Of a stretch of DNA of 64,000 nt, positions 22,701-31,968 are shown piece after piece. The stretch is taken from contig NC_088645.1 in NCBI RefSeq assembly GCF_964019385.1, positions 22,014,711 through 22,078,710 on the forward strand, in the 5' to 3' direction. Each line of letters starts with the position of its first letter. Position 1 is the stretch's first letter. Below the pieces are notes generated by a model. That model searched no databases. It had not been told where the DNA came from and worked only from the letters and a program-made list of their open reading frames with translations. The translations under genes and the position numbers were made by a program. This DNA comes from Sycon ciliatum. Lineage: Eukaryota > Porifera > Calcarea > Leucosolenida > Sycettidae.

Positions 22701-25102
22701 CACAGGAATTGCCATAATTATCGTTGTGCAGATTCTCACCTGATTTTGTTCGTTCCGCGTTCCATAGTTTTTCTATTCTACGCCCCGCAGTTTCTGACAG
22801 GGTTTGTCATCACCCGTTGGGGTGTTGCCACTCACTGGCAGATTGATAGACATATTTCACCAGCACAAATTCTCTGCACAGCAAGTATTTCAAGTACTTC
22901 GTTCTCTTTTCTTTACAATTCACACTTGAATTTTTGTTTCTCTTGTTTTCTTGCTTCTGCACTGATGCAGCGTTTCATATCTTGATTTCCTCAAACGCCT
23001 CGTAGCGTATCGCAATCCCGTAGTCGAGTACCGCGATTCCGGACGCGACGCCGTATTTGCCGCATGCATTCGTCACGTGTTTATGTTTTTGGGCACTGCA
23101 TTGCACATTGCAATATTGCACTCTGCACGAGTACAAACCCGTACGCTCTTTTGTTTTTTTGCTGTCGATCGAGCGTATCGGCAAAACTCGTGGTGAGCTT
23201 GCCAGAGATTTTTTAGAGAAGAATGGCGACGTTCGTTGAGTTTCGAGTCTTCCTTGTTGCGTGCTAGCCAACCGATCTTTAGTCCGTTACGGGATGATAA
23301 ACCTCCGTAACACCTCAGACGTGTACGGTATTATAACGCAAAGATCCGATTACGCTCGACCAAGACCCTATGCAGAGCTGGATCAGGCGTTGCACACTCT
23401 GGAGGGTAACTTATGTACTCTTGGTACACTTTAGGAGCCATATTTAATTTTTACGCAATTTTCACATAAATCAAGACTTTAATTTATCTATGGTGAAAAA
23501 AGGAGGACAAAATGTTACGAGTTATGACTAACTGTCCACCAACGTAACCAGATCTTATACATTCAGCGAGTGCGGCAAAATGGCACAAAACTGACAAGGA
23601 GTACTGAGACATTCAGCGACCTGACACCTAGCTCCAACACTTCTCCAAGGCGCAAACCAACAACCTTCCAACTTGGAAGGCTCAGGTTCGGAAAGGTCCA
23701 AGAGGGGAAGGAAAGCGTAACGAAGAAGAGCACGTTGGTGGACAGTTAGTCATAACATTTTGTCCTCCTTTTTCCACCATAATTTAACTGGCTTACCATC
23801 CGAGTTAAACTTTAATTTATCTGTTCTCCGGTTGCATTTTGATATCACATTGTGATTCGCAAATTGATTTGTGTCTGATAGTTGAAAAGGTAGATCTACT
23901 AGGTGCGAAAATGCAACACCAATGCAGACATCCAGCGTGGAGTTGTAAATAATTGACTCCCGCCTAGAATGCACGATCCCAGCAGTGCTGTTTCGTACTG
24001 ACTGGATCATCGAAATCCAAGCGGGTACCCTTTTACTAACGGTACTGGAGATAAACGGGCGGGTACCTGGGAACCCGGTACACCCCTTTGACCCCTAGTT
24101 AAAGCAAGTATTGGTTTGTTTGTGTTTCTATTTGTGTTTTTTCTTTTTCCTGTATTCCAGTGGAAGACTATTGGGAAGCTCCCAATTCCAGAAGGACATC
24201 TATCAGTAGTGGCTTCTCTGACATGCAATGATGGTAGGATCACTGGTGCACTGCTGTCTAGAAGACACCGGCCCAATTGGAGGATTGTCAGCGCGGACGC
24301 AGATAACCTTGAGCTAACCGCCTGGGTCGATTTAAACCTGCCAGAATATGTTTGTGGTCATCCCGAAGAATCGGAAACATGCATTGTTAGGCAGCATAGA
24401 GGCAGTCTGTACTGCCTGGTAGTCCCCTCGGCCACACCAGCTATTCTCTACAAGCGCACACAAAATGATCAGTGGAGGGAATTGGCACGGTTACCCGAGT
24501 ATCGCTTTAGATTTTTCGTAACTTTCTTTGACACCCAAGTGGTAGTGGTTGGAGGTTCTGCTTCTACGAACACCAGCGTCTTCGTTCCTGCTCGTTTCGA
24601 CGTCATTTCCTTTGATCTGACTGAGGAAAATACAGAGTGGGTTGTTTGGCCGAACCTCCCTGCATCAGCCGGCCTGCTCTCAGCACCGCCAGCTATCGTG
24701 TATGATGGCCACCTCCATGTGTTTTGTAGTGATCACGACAAGCCAGCTGTTGCCTATACGGTCTTCTCCACACCTGTCACGCGGCCTGTGAGTTTTCGCA
24801 CCTGGTCCAGCACTGCACTGCCCCATCCACCGTTCATGGAGTTCTGCCCGCTACTTTTCAACGGTTTCTTGATTTGCTTTAGAGCGAACGCTAGTTCGGG
24901 CCGGCGTGAAAATATTTTCATGCTGTCACCAAATTCCAGCCAGTGGTTTCCGCTTCCGTACACCAACACCTTGAACGGCTGTCTCTGCGAAGTTGGTAGC
25001 CGTTTGCTAGTCTTCACGCCGAGAAAAATCAGGCATCTATGCTGGGAGCCAGTAGCCAGAAGTCAACCAAGAGGACGGATGGGCTCTTTGTTACGACGGT
25101 AA
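19787..25102 (+). CDS. Kinase / coiled-coil / beta-propeller fusion protein, copy 2 (two exons)
   Basis: Exon 1 is 19787-21259 (491 codons) and exon 2 is 24161-25102; phase 0, 804 residues. Kinase motifs are as in copy 1: GRGAYG, VAIK, HRDLTTNN, DVG and APE. The coiled coil differs most. It has an extra ELQELQELQE stretch and altered repeats (ALLAERDELLRDAEQQL). The propeller exon is almost identical to copy 1 over its first 130 or so residues and then diverges slightly. The intron is 2.9 kb against 1.3 kb in copy 1 because of four inserted or expanded elements. No frame break is seen, so both genes look functional. Kinase activity and propeller blade number are inferred, not shown. Confidence 0.85.
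21366..22226. mobile_element. 861-bp palindromic (foldback) MITE with TTAA duplication
   Basis: Flanked by TTAA at 21362-21365 and 22227-22230; copy 1 has a single TTAA (6083-6086) at this site, so the insertion is exact. The ends are AGGGGAAGTTAAGGC. The two arms of roughly 370 bp are near-perfect inverted copies: the same 75-residue chance peptide can be read from each arm on opposite strands. Such a molecule folds into a long hairpin. TTAA targets suggest a piggyBac- or Kolobok-type transposase in trans. Confidence 0.9.
22246..23430. mobile_element. TTAA-flanked MITE (AGGGTACC family), copy 2, split by a solo LTR
   Basis: Equivalent of 6102-6428. The left end AGGGTACC follows TTAA (22242-22245); the right end is decayed (TTGGTACACTTTAGG). 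A solo LTR sits in its middle. Confidence 0.65.
22415..23312. mobile_element. Solo LTR (898 bp)
   Basis: Begins TGTGCTGAAG and ends CCGTAACA (TG..CA), with 5-bp duplications CCTCA at 22410-22414 and 23313-23317. Copy 1 lacks it (CCCCTCAGATG at 6303-6313). No internal region is present, as expected after recombination between two LTRs. No protein is encoded; family (Gypsy, BEL or other) cannot be told from the LTR alone. Confidence 0.8.
23490..23809. mobile_element. MITE of the GGTGAAAAAAGGAGGACAAA family with 13-bp flanking repeat
   Basis: Inverted arms of about 50 bp (GGTGAAAAAAGGAGGACAAA... / ...TTTGTCCTCCTTTTTCCACC). CTTTAATTTATCT occurs at 23477-23489 and 23810-23822; copy 1 has one version of it (TTTCAATTTATCT at 6484-6496). 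About 30 bp lie between the right arm and the right repeat, so the element may be compound. The long flanking repeat is unusual for a cut-and-paste element. Confidence 0.7.
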
Positions 25103-25874
25103 CTGAAGTGATCATCGTCTTTTTTTTTTGCCTTTCTACGAAGCACCGGGATGCTCGCGGGAAAAATTCATCATTGTAGTAGTTCTCTTTGCTATAAAAT
25201 AATTAATACATGTATGTTTGGAAGTTGGTTGTTCCAACGAGGAATCATGCTTCTCGCCGAACTTGACACTTGACTGACTCACGACTGCCTTCCTGAGCAC
25301 ACGAGGGGCACGTCGCACCTTCTAAGTTCACATGTATGTTGATCATGTTAAACTATAACTTTACACTCTTAGTGTAAAAGTGTGTGCTTCTTCCAGCCAA
25401 CTGGAGTTGTTTCTTGGTGGACTTTTGGTATATTATATTTATACTTCGAAGTATCTGATACTGTATTGGCTATCTAGTGCAGGCTTCAGATATCCATCTG
25501 TACGTATGTGTGCTAATAGCATTGCATGGTGTTGTCCTAGAAATATGTGCACACCTATAATTATAATACTGTATATGGGTGTGCACACCTATATATAATC
25601 CTGTAGGTACTTAGGTTCAGAACTAGGCCTTGACGGATGATGCTAGCATAATTTTTCGCATAATTCCTACCAAAATCGAATAATCGCATAATTCGAGGCA
25701 AATTGCATACGAATCGCATAAAATTGTAATAATCCGCCTGTTCGCATCAAATTCCATACAGTTGTTGTACATGTTCCACAAGTACAAATACAAGTACATT
25801 GAAGATGCACCAGGAAGTTGTAGGTTTACGACTCCCTTGAATGAACATGTCCTGTCCACTACAATCAGTGATGG

Positions 25875-26524
25875 CAAGAGTACATAACCCCAAGACTAGA
25901 GTGTGCAACTCCAGCTATGGGGTCTGCGACGGCAGAACTTCACATCACGTGATGAACCCGTGCACTAGGGCTGACCCGAATTTGCCAGCTGAATCTCGAT
26001 ATTTTGCGGCATAATTTTGCTCGTGCATCGTCGAAATTTTGCTTTCATTTTGCTAGGCCACTCGATATCTTGCTCCCTTTTTGCTCCAAAATTTGTGTCA
26101 CGTGTGAGAAAACTGACCGAAAGTGGGTTACGTGTTGGCAAAAATGAGAAAAAGTGAGTCACGTGTTGGTAAAACTGTGCCGAAATGAGTCATGTGCACC
26201 GTATATGTGTAAAATCTCCCAATTCCCAGCCAACACACAGATATTTTGCTCCATTTTGCCAGCAAATTCCCTTTCAAAATTCTTCGATATTTTGCTAGAA
26301 GAATTGCTAGCAAATTCGGGTCTGCCCTACCGTGCACTCTGTGCATGATAGACACTGGGTTGTACGCAGCCCAGCTTTGGCTACAACTCTCTTGTGGTCA
26401 CTTTGCACTGTTTGCCAGCATAACCTTTTAATTAAACCATGTCACGTGATGTGAAGTTCTGCCGTCGCAGCACAGCATAGAGGTTGTGCAGGCAGTTGCA
26501 CACTCTTGGGGTTATGTACTCTTG
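25875..26524. mobile_element. CAAGAGTACATAAC MITE with 7-bp duplication (middle of nest)
   Basis: The ends CAAGAGTACATAACCCCAAG are flanked by GTGATGG (25868-25874, 26525-26531). Same family as 13415-13710. It also carries inner inverted segments CGACGGCAGAACTTCACATC. Confidence 0.85.
25966..26329. mobile_element. hAT-like MITE (innermost of nest)
   Basis: 364 bp with ends TAGGGC(T/A)GACCCGAATTTGC and 8-bp duplications CCGTGCAC (25958-25965, 26330-26337). Rich in TTTTGC/GCAAAA words. Confidence 0.85.
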
Positions 26525-27063
26525 GTGATGGTCGTAGCTAGGTCGGACGGTGCGTTGACCCCGTTGAACTTTTGCTACTACAGTACAACGCCCTCTACAA
26601 AAAAATCCCCTGTTATTTTGCACAGAACCATTATGCATTAGCAGCATATGTGAGCATAATGGGGCATAATATGATAACTTTTAGCATAAAAAATAGCATA
26701 ATTCTGCAATTTTTTCAGCAATGCGAAAAGCATATTTCACGAAAATATTAGCATAATCCGTCAAGGCCTATTCAGAACAGTGCCGGAACATCTACATTCA
26801 CTATTCGATTGGCTATTCCAGTGTTGGTTTCTGCTCTCTTGATCTGTGGACATTTTTTCATATCAACCCAAGTATTGCTAGTGTACCGCTCTTCATAGTC
26901 GGACATCATCTCACATGGACACCTCTTTTAAAGGCAATAATGCGGCGTGTTCTTTTGATTTCATGGCCAGCTATCTTTTTTTGTTTTGCGACACTATTAA
27001 ATTTTGCCTCCCGTGCCCCGTGATCTCTTGCCTTGGTGACCAAGTGCTACATTGTATACTCAA

Positions 27064-27266
27064 TAGGGACCGGCGGATTCTGCTCAAAAAGGTGGCAGAT
27101 TCTGCTCGGAAAGCTGTGAAATCGGCAGAACCATACAAACCTTATGGCGGGCAATTCCTCGAATTCTGCTCCATTTCTTTATCCACATACCAAACATGCA
27201 TGAAATTTACCAGAAAAAGTACCGAATTCTGCCAATTTTTCTGCCGGCAGAATCCGCCGGACCCTA
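27064..27266. mobile_element. hAT-like MITE, 203 bp (copy 2)
   Basis: Same element and target as 8540-8742; inherited through the duplication. Confidence 0.85.
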
Positions 27267-27451
27267 ATACTCAGGGCATGTACAGCATGAACCCATGCTG
27301 CAAGTAGTTTTATCGGGTCTACGCTACCCCAGCCGTCGCTGTTCTGGACTCAGACTGCATAGGAAGTTGCTGTCAATGACATTACGTTTACAGAGCACAA
27401 ATCACATGCAATTTCTGATGTGAACTCAGATGGGGAGCCAATTTAATTTTG

Positions 27452-27690
27452 GAAAAAAAGGAGAAGGGCAAACAATGTTACGAGTTATGACTAACTGTCC
27501 ACCAACGTAACCAGATCATCATAATTATGCAGTCAGCGAGTGCGACAAAATGGCACAAAACTGACAAGGCGTATTTAAAGACATTGACCGGCCTGACACC
27601 TAGCTCCAACACCTCTCCGAGGTGAGCCTTCCAAGTTAGTTGGAAGGTTGTTGGTTTGCGACTGGGGGAGGTGCTGGAGCTACATGTAAG
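27452..27690. repeat. Truncated GGTGAAAAAAGGAGGACAAA-family relic (copy 2)
   Basis: Counterpart of 8932-9177, with the same terminal hairpin and a small insertion (CATGTAAG). Confidence 0.6.
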
Positions 27691-27791
27691 TGTCAGGTCG
27701 GCGAATGGCTCATGCTTGTATTCAAAACAGGCTTCTATACCGTACTACTAGTAATAGTATACGAGAAAGACTTTTACACAAGACACCACAG

Positions 27792-29854
27792 TTTTTTTTT
27801 TTTTTTTTTTCTACAAAATCCACATATCTCCAGACACTGGGGTGAATGATGGAGTGTGGTGGTGGGGCCCATTGAGCTCCGCCGACCAGAGGTCTCGGCT
27901 TCATAGCTCCATGGACGCACCAAAGGGATATTTGGGTAGGTAGGATTAAATTGAAAAAGAAAACAGAAGAAAGAAAATGGAAAGATTGTATTGCTCAGTG
28001 AGCAAAAGAATAAGTTGAGTATTGATGTGAACGCTGTTAGACTTTTAAATTCAAGAGGAGACTGTCTGTGAGGAGAGATTACATGTATGTCCAAGCATGG
28101 TAGGACACTGTACCCTCTTACTCGCGTATGCTATGAGTGGCCCAGTGCCAGTTCGTTCTGAGGAGATGGTGATAAGCTGCTGTCTTGAACTTTTGGATGT
28201 TCTTTGGGTGAAATGGGTGGGGAATGATAGAGGTAGGCAGCTGGTTCCAAATTGGGATGACGGAGTGGGGAAAGGCTCGGCTCACATTGTTCCGGGAATT
28301 GGCAGGAAGAACATTCTGTAACTGATGGGGATGCGCGGTGGACAGTCGTACAGCCTGGCGGGTGAGGCGTGTGGTCCTGGGTTGGTGTGTCGGTGGAGCC
28401 ATTCTCGAGAGAAGAGCGGGAGAATTATCGCAAAGGGCTTTATACAGGAGGCAGAGGGCAGCGATGGTGCGGCGAATTATGAGGCTAGGAAGCCAGCATT
28501 GCGGATGTATTGCCTTGATGGCTCGCTCCTGCACCCAGTCCAGCCGATACAAGTGGGAAGGAGCTGCCCCCATCCAGACGATTGGGCAGTACTCCATAAC
28601 CGGCCGGACAAAGGCTTTGTAGGCTCGAAGCCGGGCAGGAATAGTCAGCAAGTGAAATGCCTTGCGCAAGGCTCCAAGTCTCTGCGTTGCTCGGACTACA
28701 ACAGTTTGGATATGCTGGCTGAATTTTAGCTGATGGTCAAACGTGACGCCGAGTACTTTGATGGAGGGCTGCTCCTCGACAGGAGTTCCATTGAAGACAA
28801 TGGGGGGTATTGGCCAGTCCCGACGATGGTGGGAAATTGTAAGGGCCTGAGATTTGGCTGGCTCGAACTGCACTTTCCAATCCGAGCCCCAACTGGATAC
28901 AAGGTCGACAGCAGCCTGGAGTACTCTAGCGTTGTCAGGAACAGCAGCGAGCGTTGCAATTTCGGCGTATAGGGTTGTGTCATCGGCGAATGAGGCAAGG
29001 TTGGAGCCGATTGGGAGGTGGTCTTCAAGGTCGTTGACGTAGACCAAGAATAAGGTGGGGCCCAGGATACTGCCCTGTGGCACCCCAGCCTTAACTGGGC
29101 GCCTGGCTGATGTCTGGCCGGAGATGAGGACTTGAAGTGTGCGGTTGCAGAGGTAGTCTTGGAGCCACCGATGCAGGTCTCCCGAGATGCCATACACTCT
29201 AGCCTTGTGCAACACACCAGTGTGAGACACCCGGTCAAATGCTCCAGCAATGTCGATGGCCAGCACTCGAGAAGCTCCTTTATCTCCGGCGGTGTGCACC
29301 CACTGGTGGTGGAGAGCAGTCAGCAGGTCTGCTGCACTGTGGCCGCGACGGAAGCCAAATTGCCGTTCTGACAGGACGTGATTCGTCTCCATGAAGTTGC
29401 TCATTGCCCTGTTGACTATGGTCTCCATGACCTTGGAGAGGATGCTCAGTAACGACACTGGTCGATAGTTTGATGGCGACGATTTAGACTTGCGCTTGTG
29501 GACTGGAACTACGTTTGCAACCTTCCACTGTTGTGGCTGGATGCCGGAGCGAAGACAGCATGTAAATAGTTTTGAAAGCGGCCGTGCCAATTCTGCAGAG
29601 CAAGCTTTCAAGACGCGGGCAGGTATCCCATCTGGACCAGTGGCCTTGGTGGGGTTGAGCTGGCGGAGAGTTCGCTCGACTGTGGTCTCGCGAAACCGGA
29701 CGGTGCAGAGGTTGCGGTCAGTACGTGGTCGGACGTAAGGAAATGGAGCGGATAGGTCGTCTGCCCCTAGACTGCATTTGTTGGCGAAGTGTTCGGCCAT
29801 GCACTCTGCTTTGCTGCGGTTGGTGTCGTGCTCCGTACCATCGGTGCTGCGGAG
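27792..29854 (-). mobile_element. 5'-truncated LINE (CR1/Jockey-like) with poly(A) tail
   Basis: On the minus strand the element ends in a run of 19 A (27792-27810 as T). Its other end at 29854 cuts into coding sequence, so it is 5'-truncated. ACAG lies on both sides (27788-27791, 29855-29858). Copy 1 reads CACCACAGTAGCAGTG across the empty site (9254-9269). It was therefore inserted after the segmental duplication. The duplication is short for a LINE (4 bp) and could be microhomology. Confidence 0.9.
28118..29800 (-). CDS. LINE reverse transcriptase (intact frame, 5' part missing)
   Basis: 560 residues without a stop. RT blocks in order: LRQLNPTKATGPDGIPARVL, NYRPVSLLSILSKVMETIV, RQFGFRRGHSAADLL, VLAIDIAGAFDRVSH, KAGVPQGSILGP, and the catalytic FADDT. 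The thumb motif (VLGVTFDHQLKFSQHI) and a C-terminal LWNQLP-like box (PIWNQLPTSI) follow. The frame stays open upstream of the first ATG to the truncation point, so the natural protein was longer; an N-terminal endonuclease would be expected but is absent. Insertion looks young because the frame is intact, but it cannot retrotranspose alone. Confidence 0.9.
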   Translation of the reverse strand: MAEHFANKCSLGADDLSAPFPYVRPRTDRNLCTVRFRETTVERTLRQLNPTKATGPDGIPARVLKACSAELARPLSKLFTCCLRSGIQPQQWKVANVVPVHKRKSKSSPSNYRPVSLLSILSKVMETIVNRAMSNFMETNHVLSERQFGFRRGHSAADLLTALHHQWVHTAGDKGASRVLAIDIAGAFDRVSHTGVLHKARVYGISGDLHRWLQDYLCNRTLQVLISGQTSARRPVKAGVPQGSILGPTLFLVYVNDLEDHLPIGSNLASFADDTTLYAEIATLAAVPDNARVLQAAVDLVSSWGSDWKVQFEPAKSQALTISHHRRDWPIPPIVFNGTPVEEQPSIKVLGVTFDHQLKFSQHIQTVVVRATQRLGALRKAFHLLTIPARLRAYKAFVRPVMEYCPIVWMGAAPSHLYRLDWVQERAIKAIHPQCWLPSLIIRRTIAALCLLYKALCDNSPALLSRMAPPTHQPRTTRLTRQAVRLSTAHPHQLQNVLPANSRNNVSRAFPHSVIPIWNQLPTSIIPHPFHPKNIQKFKTAAYHHLLRTNWHWATHSIRE

Positions 29855-29872
29855 ACAGTAGCAGTGATGCTA

Positions 29873-30021
29873 CAGTGCTGGCAACTGAAATCCGACCCCC
29901 TGAGCGGTGGGTTTACATTCTAGCGGTCCCTGTTTCGTAGTTTTACCATCCCGTGTTGGGTCTTTGACTCTTTGCGATGCGAGCGCACCAGTCAGGGGTC
30001 GGATTTCAGTTGCCAGCACTG
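29873..30021. mobile_element. 149-bp MITE, CAGTGCTGGCAACTGAAATC ends (copy 2)
   Basis: Counterpart of 9276-9424. It begins 19 bp from the end of the LINE. Confidence 0.75.
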
Positions 30022-30530
30022 CAGTGTACATAATTATAGACCAAGGCAACACCTTGCAGCCACGTGCCAGATAGTGCATTCCTCTCCGGAGGATACCCTA
30101 CGAGAGTCTAAGTAGAATGATGCGTGCGGAAGACGATCATTATGACAACGGGACACGAGAAACGGATTTGTTGCCCATAAATTATTCTGATTCGTGGACA
30201 GCTTGCTTGCGGCCGCTCGGAGCTCGACCACAACCAATGCACGTATCGTGATGCCCATGTTCATACACAGTAGCTGGTATTATCTCGTTGTCGAGTCAGG
30301 TTTAAACTGCGTATCATGAGCATGATTGGAGTTCTCGTAGAAAAGAGCGTCTCAACTGGTGGATGCTGGCAGCTGAGCGGTAAATCCAACATTCGAGCGT
30401 GGCCATCTTTGGATCAATAACTGAAAAAAGCCTCAGTGATAATTATTATGTTGGAAACTGAGAAGCGAATCCAACTAGCGGGATAGTGATGTTAAGTGAG
30501 CGCTAATGTTACGGGTGTGTCCGCTTAGCA

Positions 30531-31157
30531 ATGGCGTTCTGTGACTCCGGGACACGTCACGCCGTGCGTGGTCATGGCCCACTTCTTCTACTCCTCCTTA
30601 TTCCCACTTCATGCTTGCTGGCTGCGCGGGTTGTGGACATACACACACGCGATGATCGCCCACCATCCACAGCCTCCATCACCGAAGATCGGATTCGAGA
30701 AGGGCACAGTGGACGATGTTTCGTCGCTTCTGGCAACTCCAGCACATCACCGTGGTCTCAGCGTCAAACCACGATGTCTGAACGTAATGGCAACGTGCTC
30801 GTCCACCTAACACTTGACAGCAGTCAAGAAAGCCGAGGCAACACATTCATAGTGAAGCAAAACGGGAAAACGCTGTACGCTGCAAGCAGGCGGTTGCGAG
30901 TGAGGAGCCACACTCAGCACACATTCCGCCGCGGGCAAGGGCACACCGGACGGCAGCTGAGATCGGGTGAGTGCCAGCTGCTTCCCGCCTGGACGTCGGT
31001 CTGGCCACGTGACCAGTATGAGTGGCTGCTGTCTGTCTTCACAGCCACTCTGGGAAGGTGTTTGAGCACTGTCCTGGGCATTGTGGTTCCGTTACTGGTG
31101 GTTGTGATGCTGCAAACACTTTGCACTCGCCTTTTGGACGACCTCTGCTGCGACTAA
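30531..31157 (+). CDS. Small single-exon membrane/secreted protein, unknown family (copy 2)
   Basis: 208 residues from MAFCDSGTRHAV, paralog of 9937-10566. N-terminal hydrophobic segment LLLLLLIPTSCLLAA, C-terminal hydrophobic segment VLGIVVPLLVVVML, and the same cysteine-bearing tail (LCTRLLDDLCCD). The frame is open at full length, although a GAGGTAAGC that could act as a donor in copy 1 has changed to TAGTGAAGC here, so unspliced reading is favoured. Function unknown. Confidence 0.45.
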   Translation: MAFCDSGTRHAVRGHGPLLLLLLIPTSCLLAARVVDIHTRDDRPPSTASITEDRIREGHSGRCFVASGNSSTSPWSQRQTTMSERNGNVLVHLTLDSSQESRGNTFIVKQNGKTLYAASRRLRVRSHTQHTFRRGQGHTGRQLRSGECQLLPAWTSVWPRDQYEWLLSVFTATLGRCLSTVLGIVVPLLVVVMLQTLCTRLLDDLCCD

Positions 31158-31233
31158 CCTACAGTCCATTCATTTCTTTTGAAGTTCGGAACTTTGACGG
31201 TGGCCATGTCATCTTCACACTTCACCTCCAACC

Positions 31234-31968
31234 CGTAACACACGAACAGTCCTTGGCTACACTACGTGACAACGATTGTTTCCAAATGTTCACGGCATCA
31301 GTCCATTCATACAAAATATCCCCGCTGGCTTTTGAAAGCCCGATCTTAGCCGAATTGATATTCAAAAACCCACTTTAAACTAGAAAATCTAGGTTTTGAA
31401 TCTGTTTTTTTCCAGAATTTTTTCCATGGTATACCTACCTGTCCTAATTTTGTAAAACCTGGCTGAGTTTCTAATGTCCTGTCCTTGGACTTTCCTGGCC
31501 TCAACTGTGGCAAGGAATAATTGCACAGGTCACACAACGCAGGATGTTGTTTTCGCGATCTCTACAAAAACGTGGGAGACGATGAAAATTTAGGGTACCA
31601 ATTTCCTATGAATGGACTGCATACAGCATGGTCAAGTTTTGATCTCAGTCATTTGCACCAAGTCCTTGGCTACACACAAAAGTCAGATTCAGAATCTTCG
31701 ATTTTTTGCCAACAACTGGCATACTGGTGTACAATTACCCCGAGTAATGACACTACAATTGACAAAAATCCGGCAATGTATTCTAGCACACCAGATCCAT
31801 GTTAGAACTGAGATGTTGAATATTTGCCATAATTACGTACGCAAGAAGGTGGCTGAGCCAAGATCCAATGTTAGCAGCAATCTTCTTAATTATTACACAA
31901 AATATGTTTAAAAAAGAGAATCTGAGTGAATAGTGAATAGAGCACACCGTCGCATCATGTGCTCAATG
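31234..31968. other. Spacer between duplication copy 2 and beta-helix gene A
   Basis: AT-rich; no gene or element recognised. It contains the 3' flank of gene A (minus strand) without a clear AATAAA. Confidence 0.5.

Larger units (their letters stand above)
25624..26770. mobile_element. hAT-like MITE (outermost of a three-deep nest)
   Basis: The ends TAGGCCTTGACGGAT / ATCCGTCAAGGCCTA are flanked by 8-bp duplications TTCAGAAC (25616-25623, 26771-26778). Copy 1 has one TTCAGAAC (8252-8259) and no element. Internal words GCATAAT are repeated many times. About 490 bp remain once the nested insertion is removed. Confidence 0.9.
18342..31233 (+). repeat. Segmental duplication, copy 2
   Basis: Same gene order as 3096-10640. 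Extra DNA relative to copy 1 includes a MITE (19195-19629), a foldback MITE (21366-22226), a solo LTR (22415-23312), a MITE (23490-23809), nested MITEs (25624-26770) and a LINE (27792-29854). Together these account for most of the 5.3-kb length difference. Copy 1 has its own private MITE (5564-6039). Confidence 0.9.
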
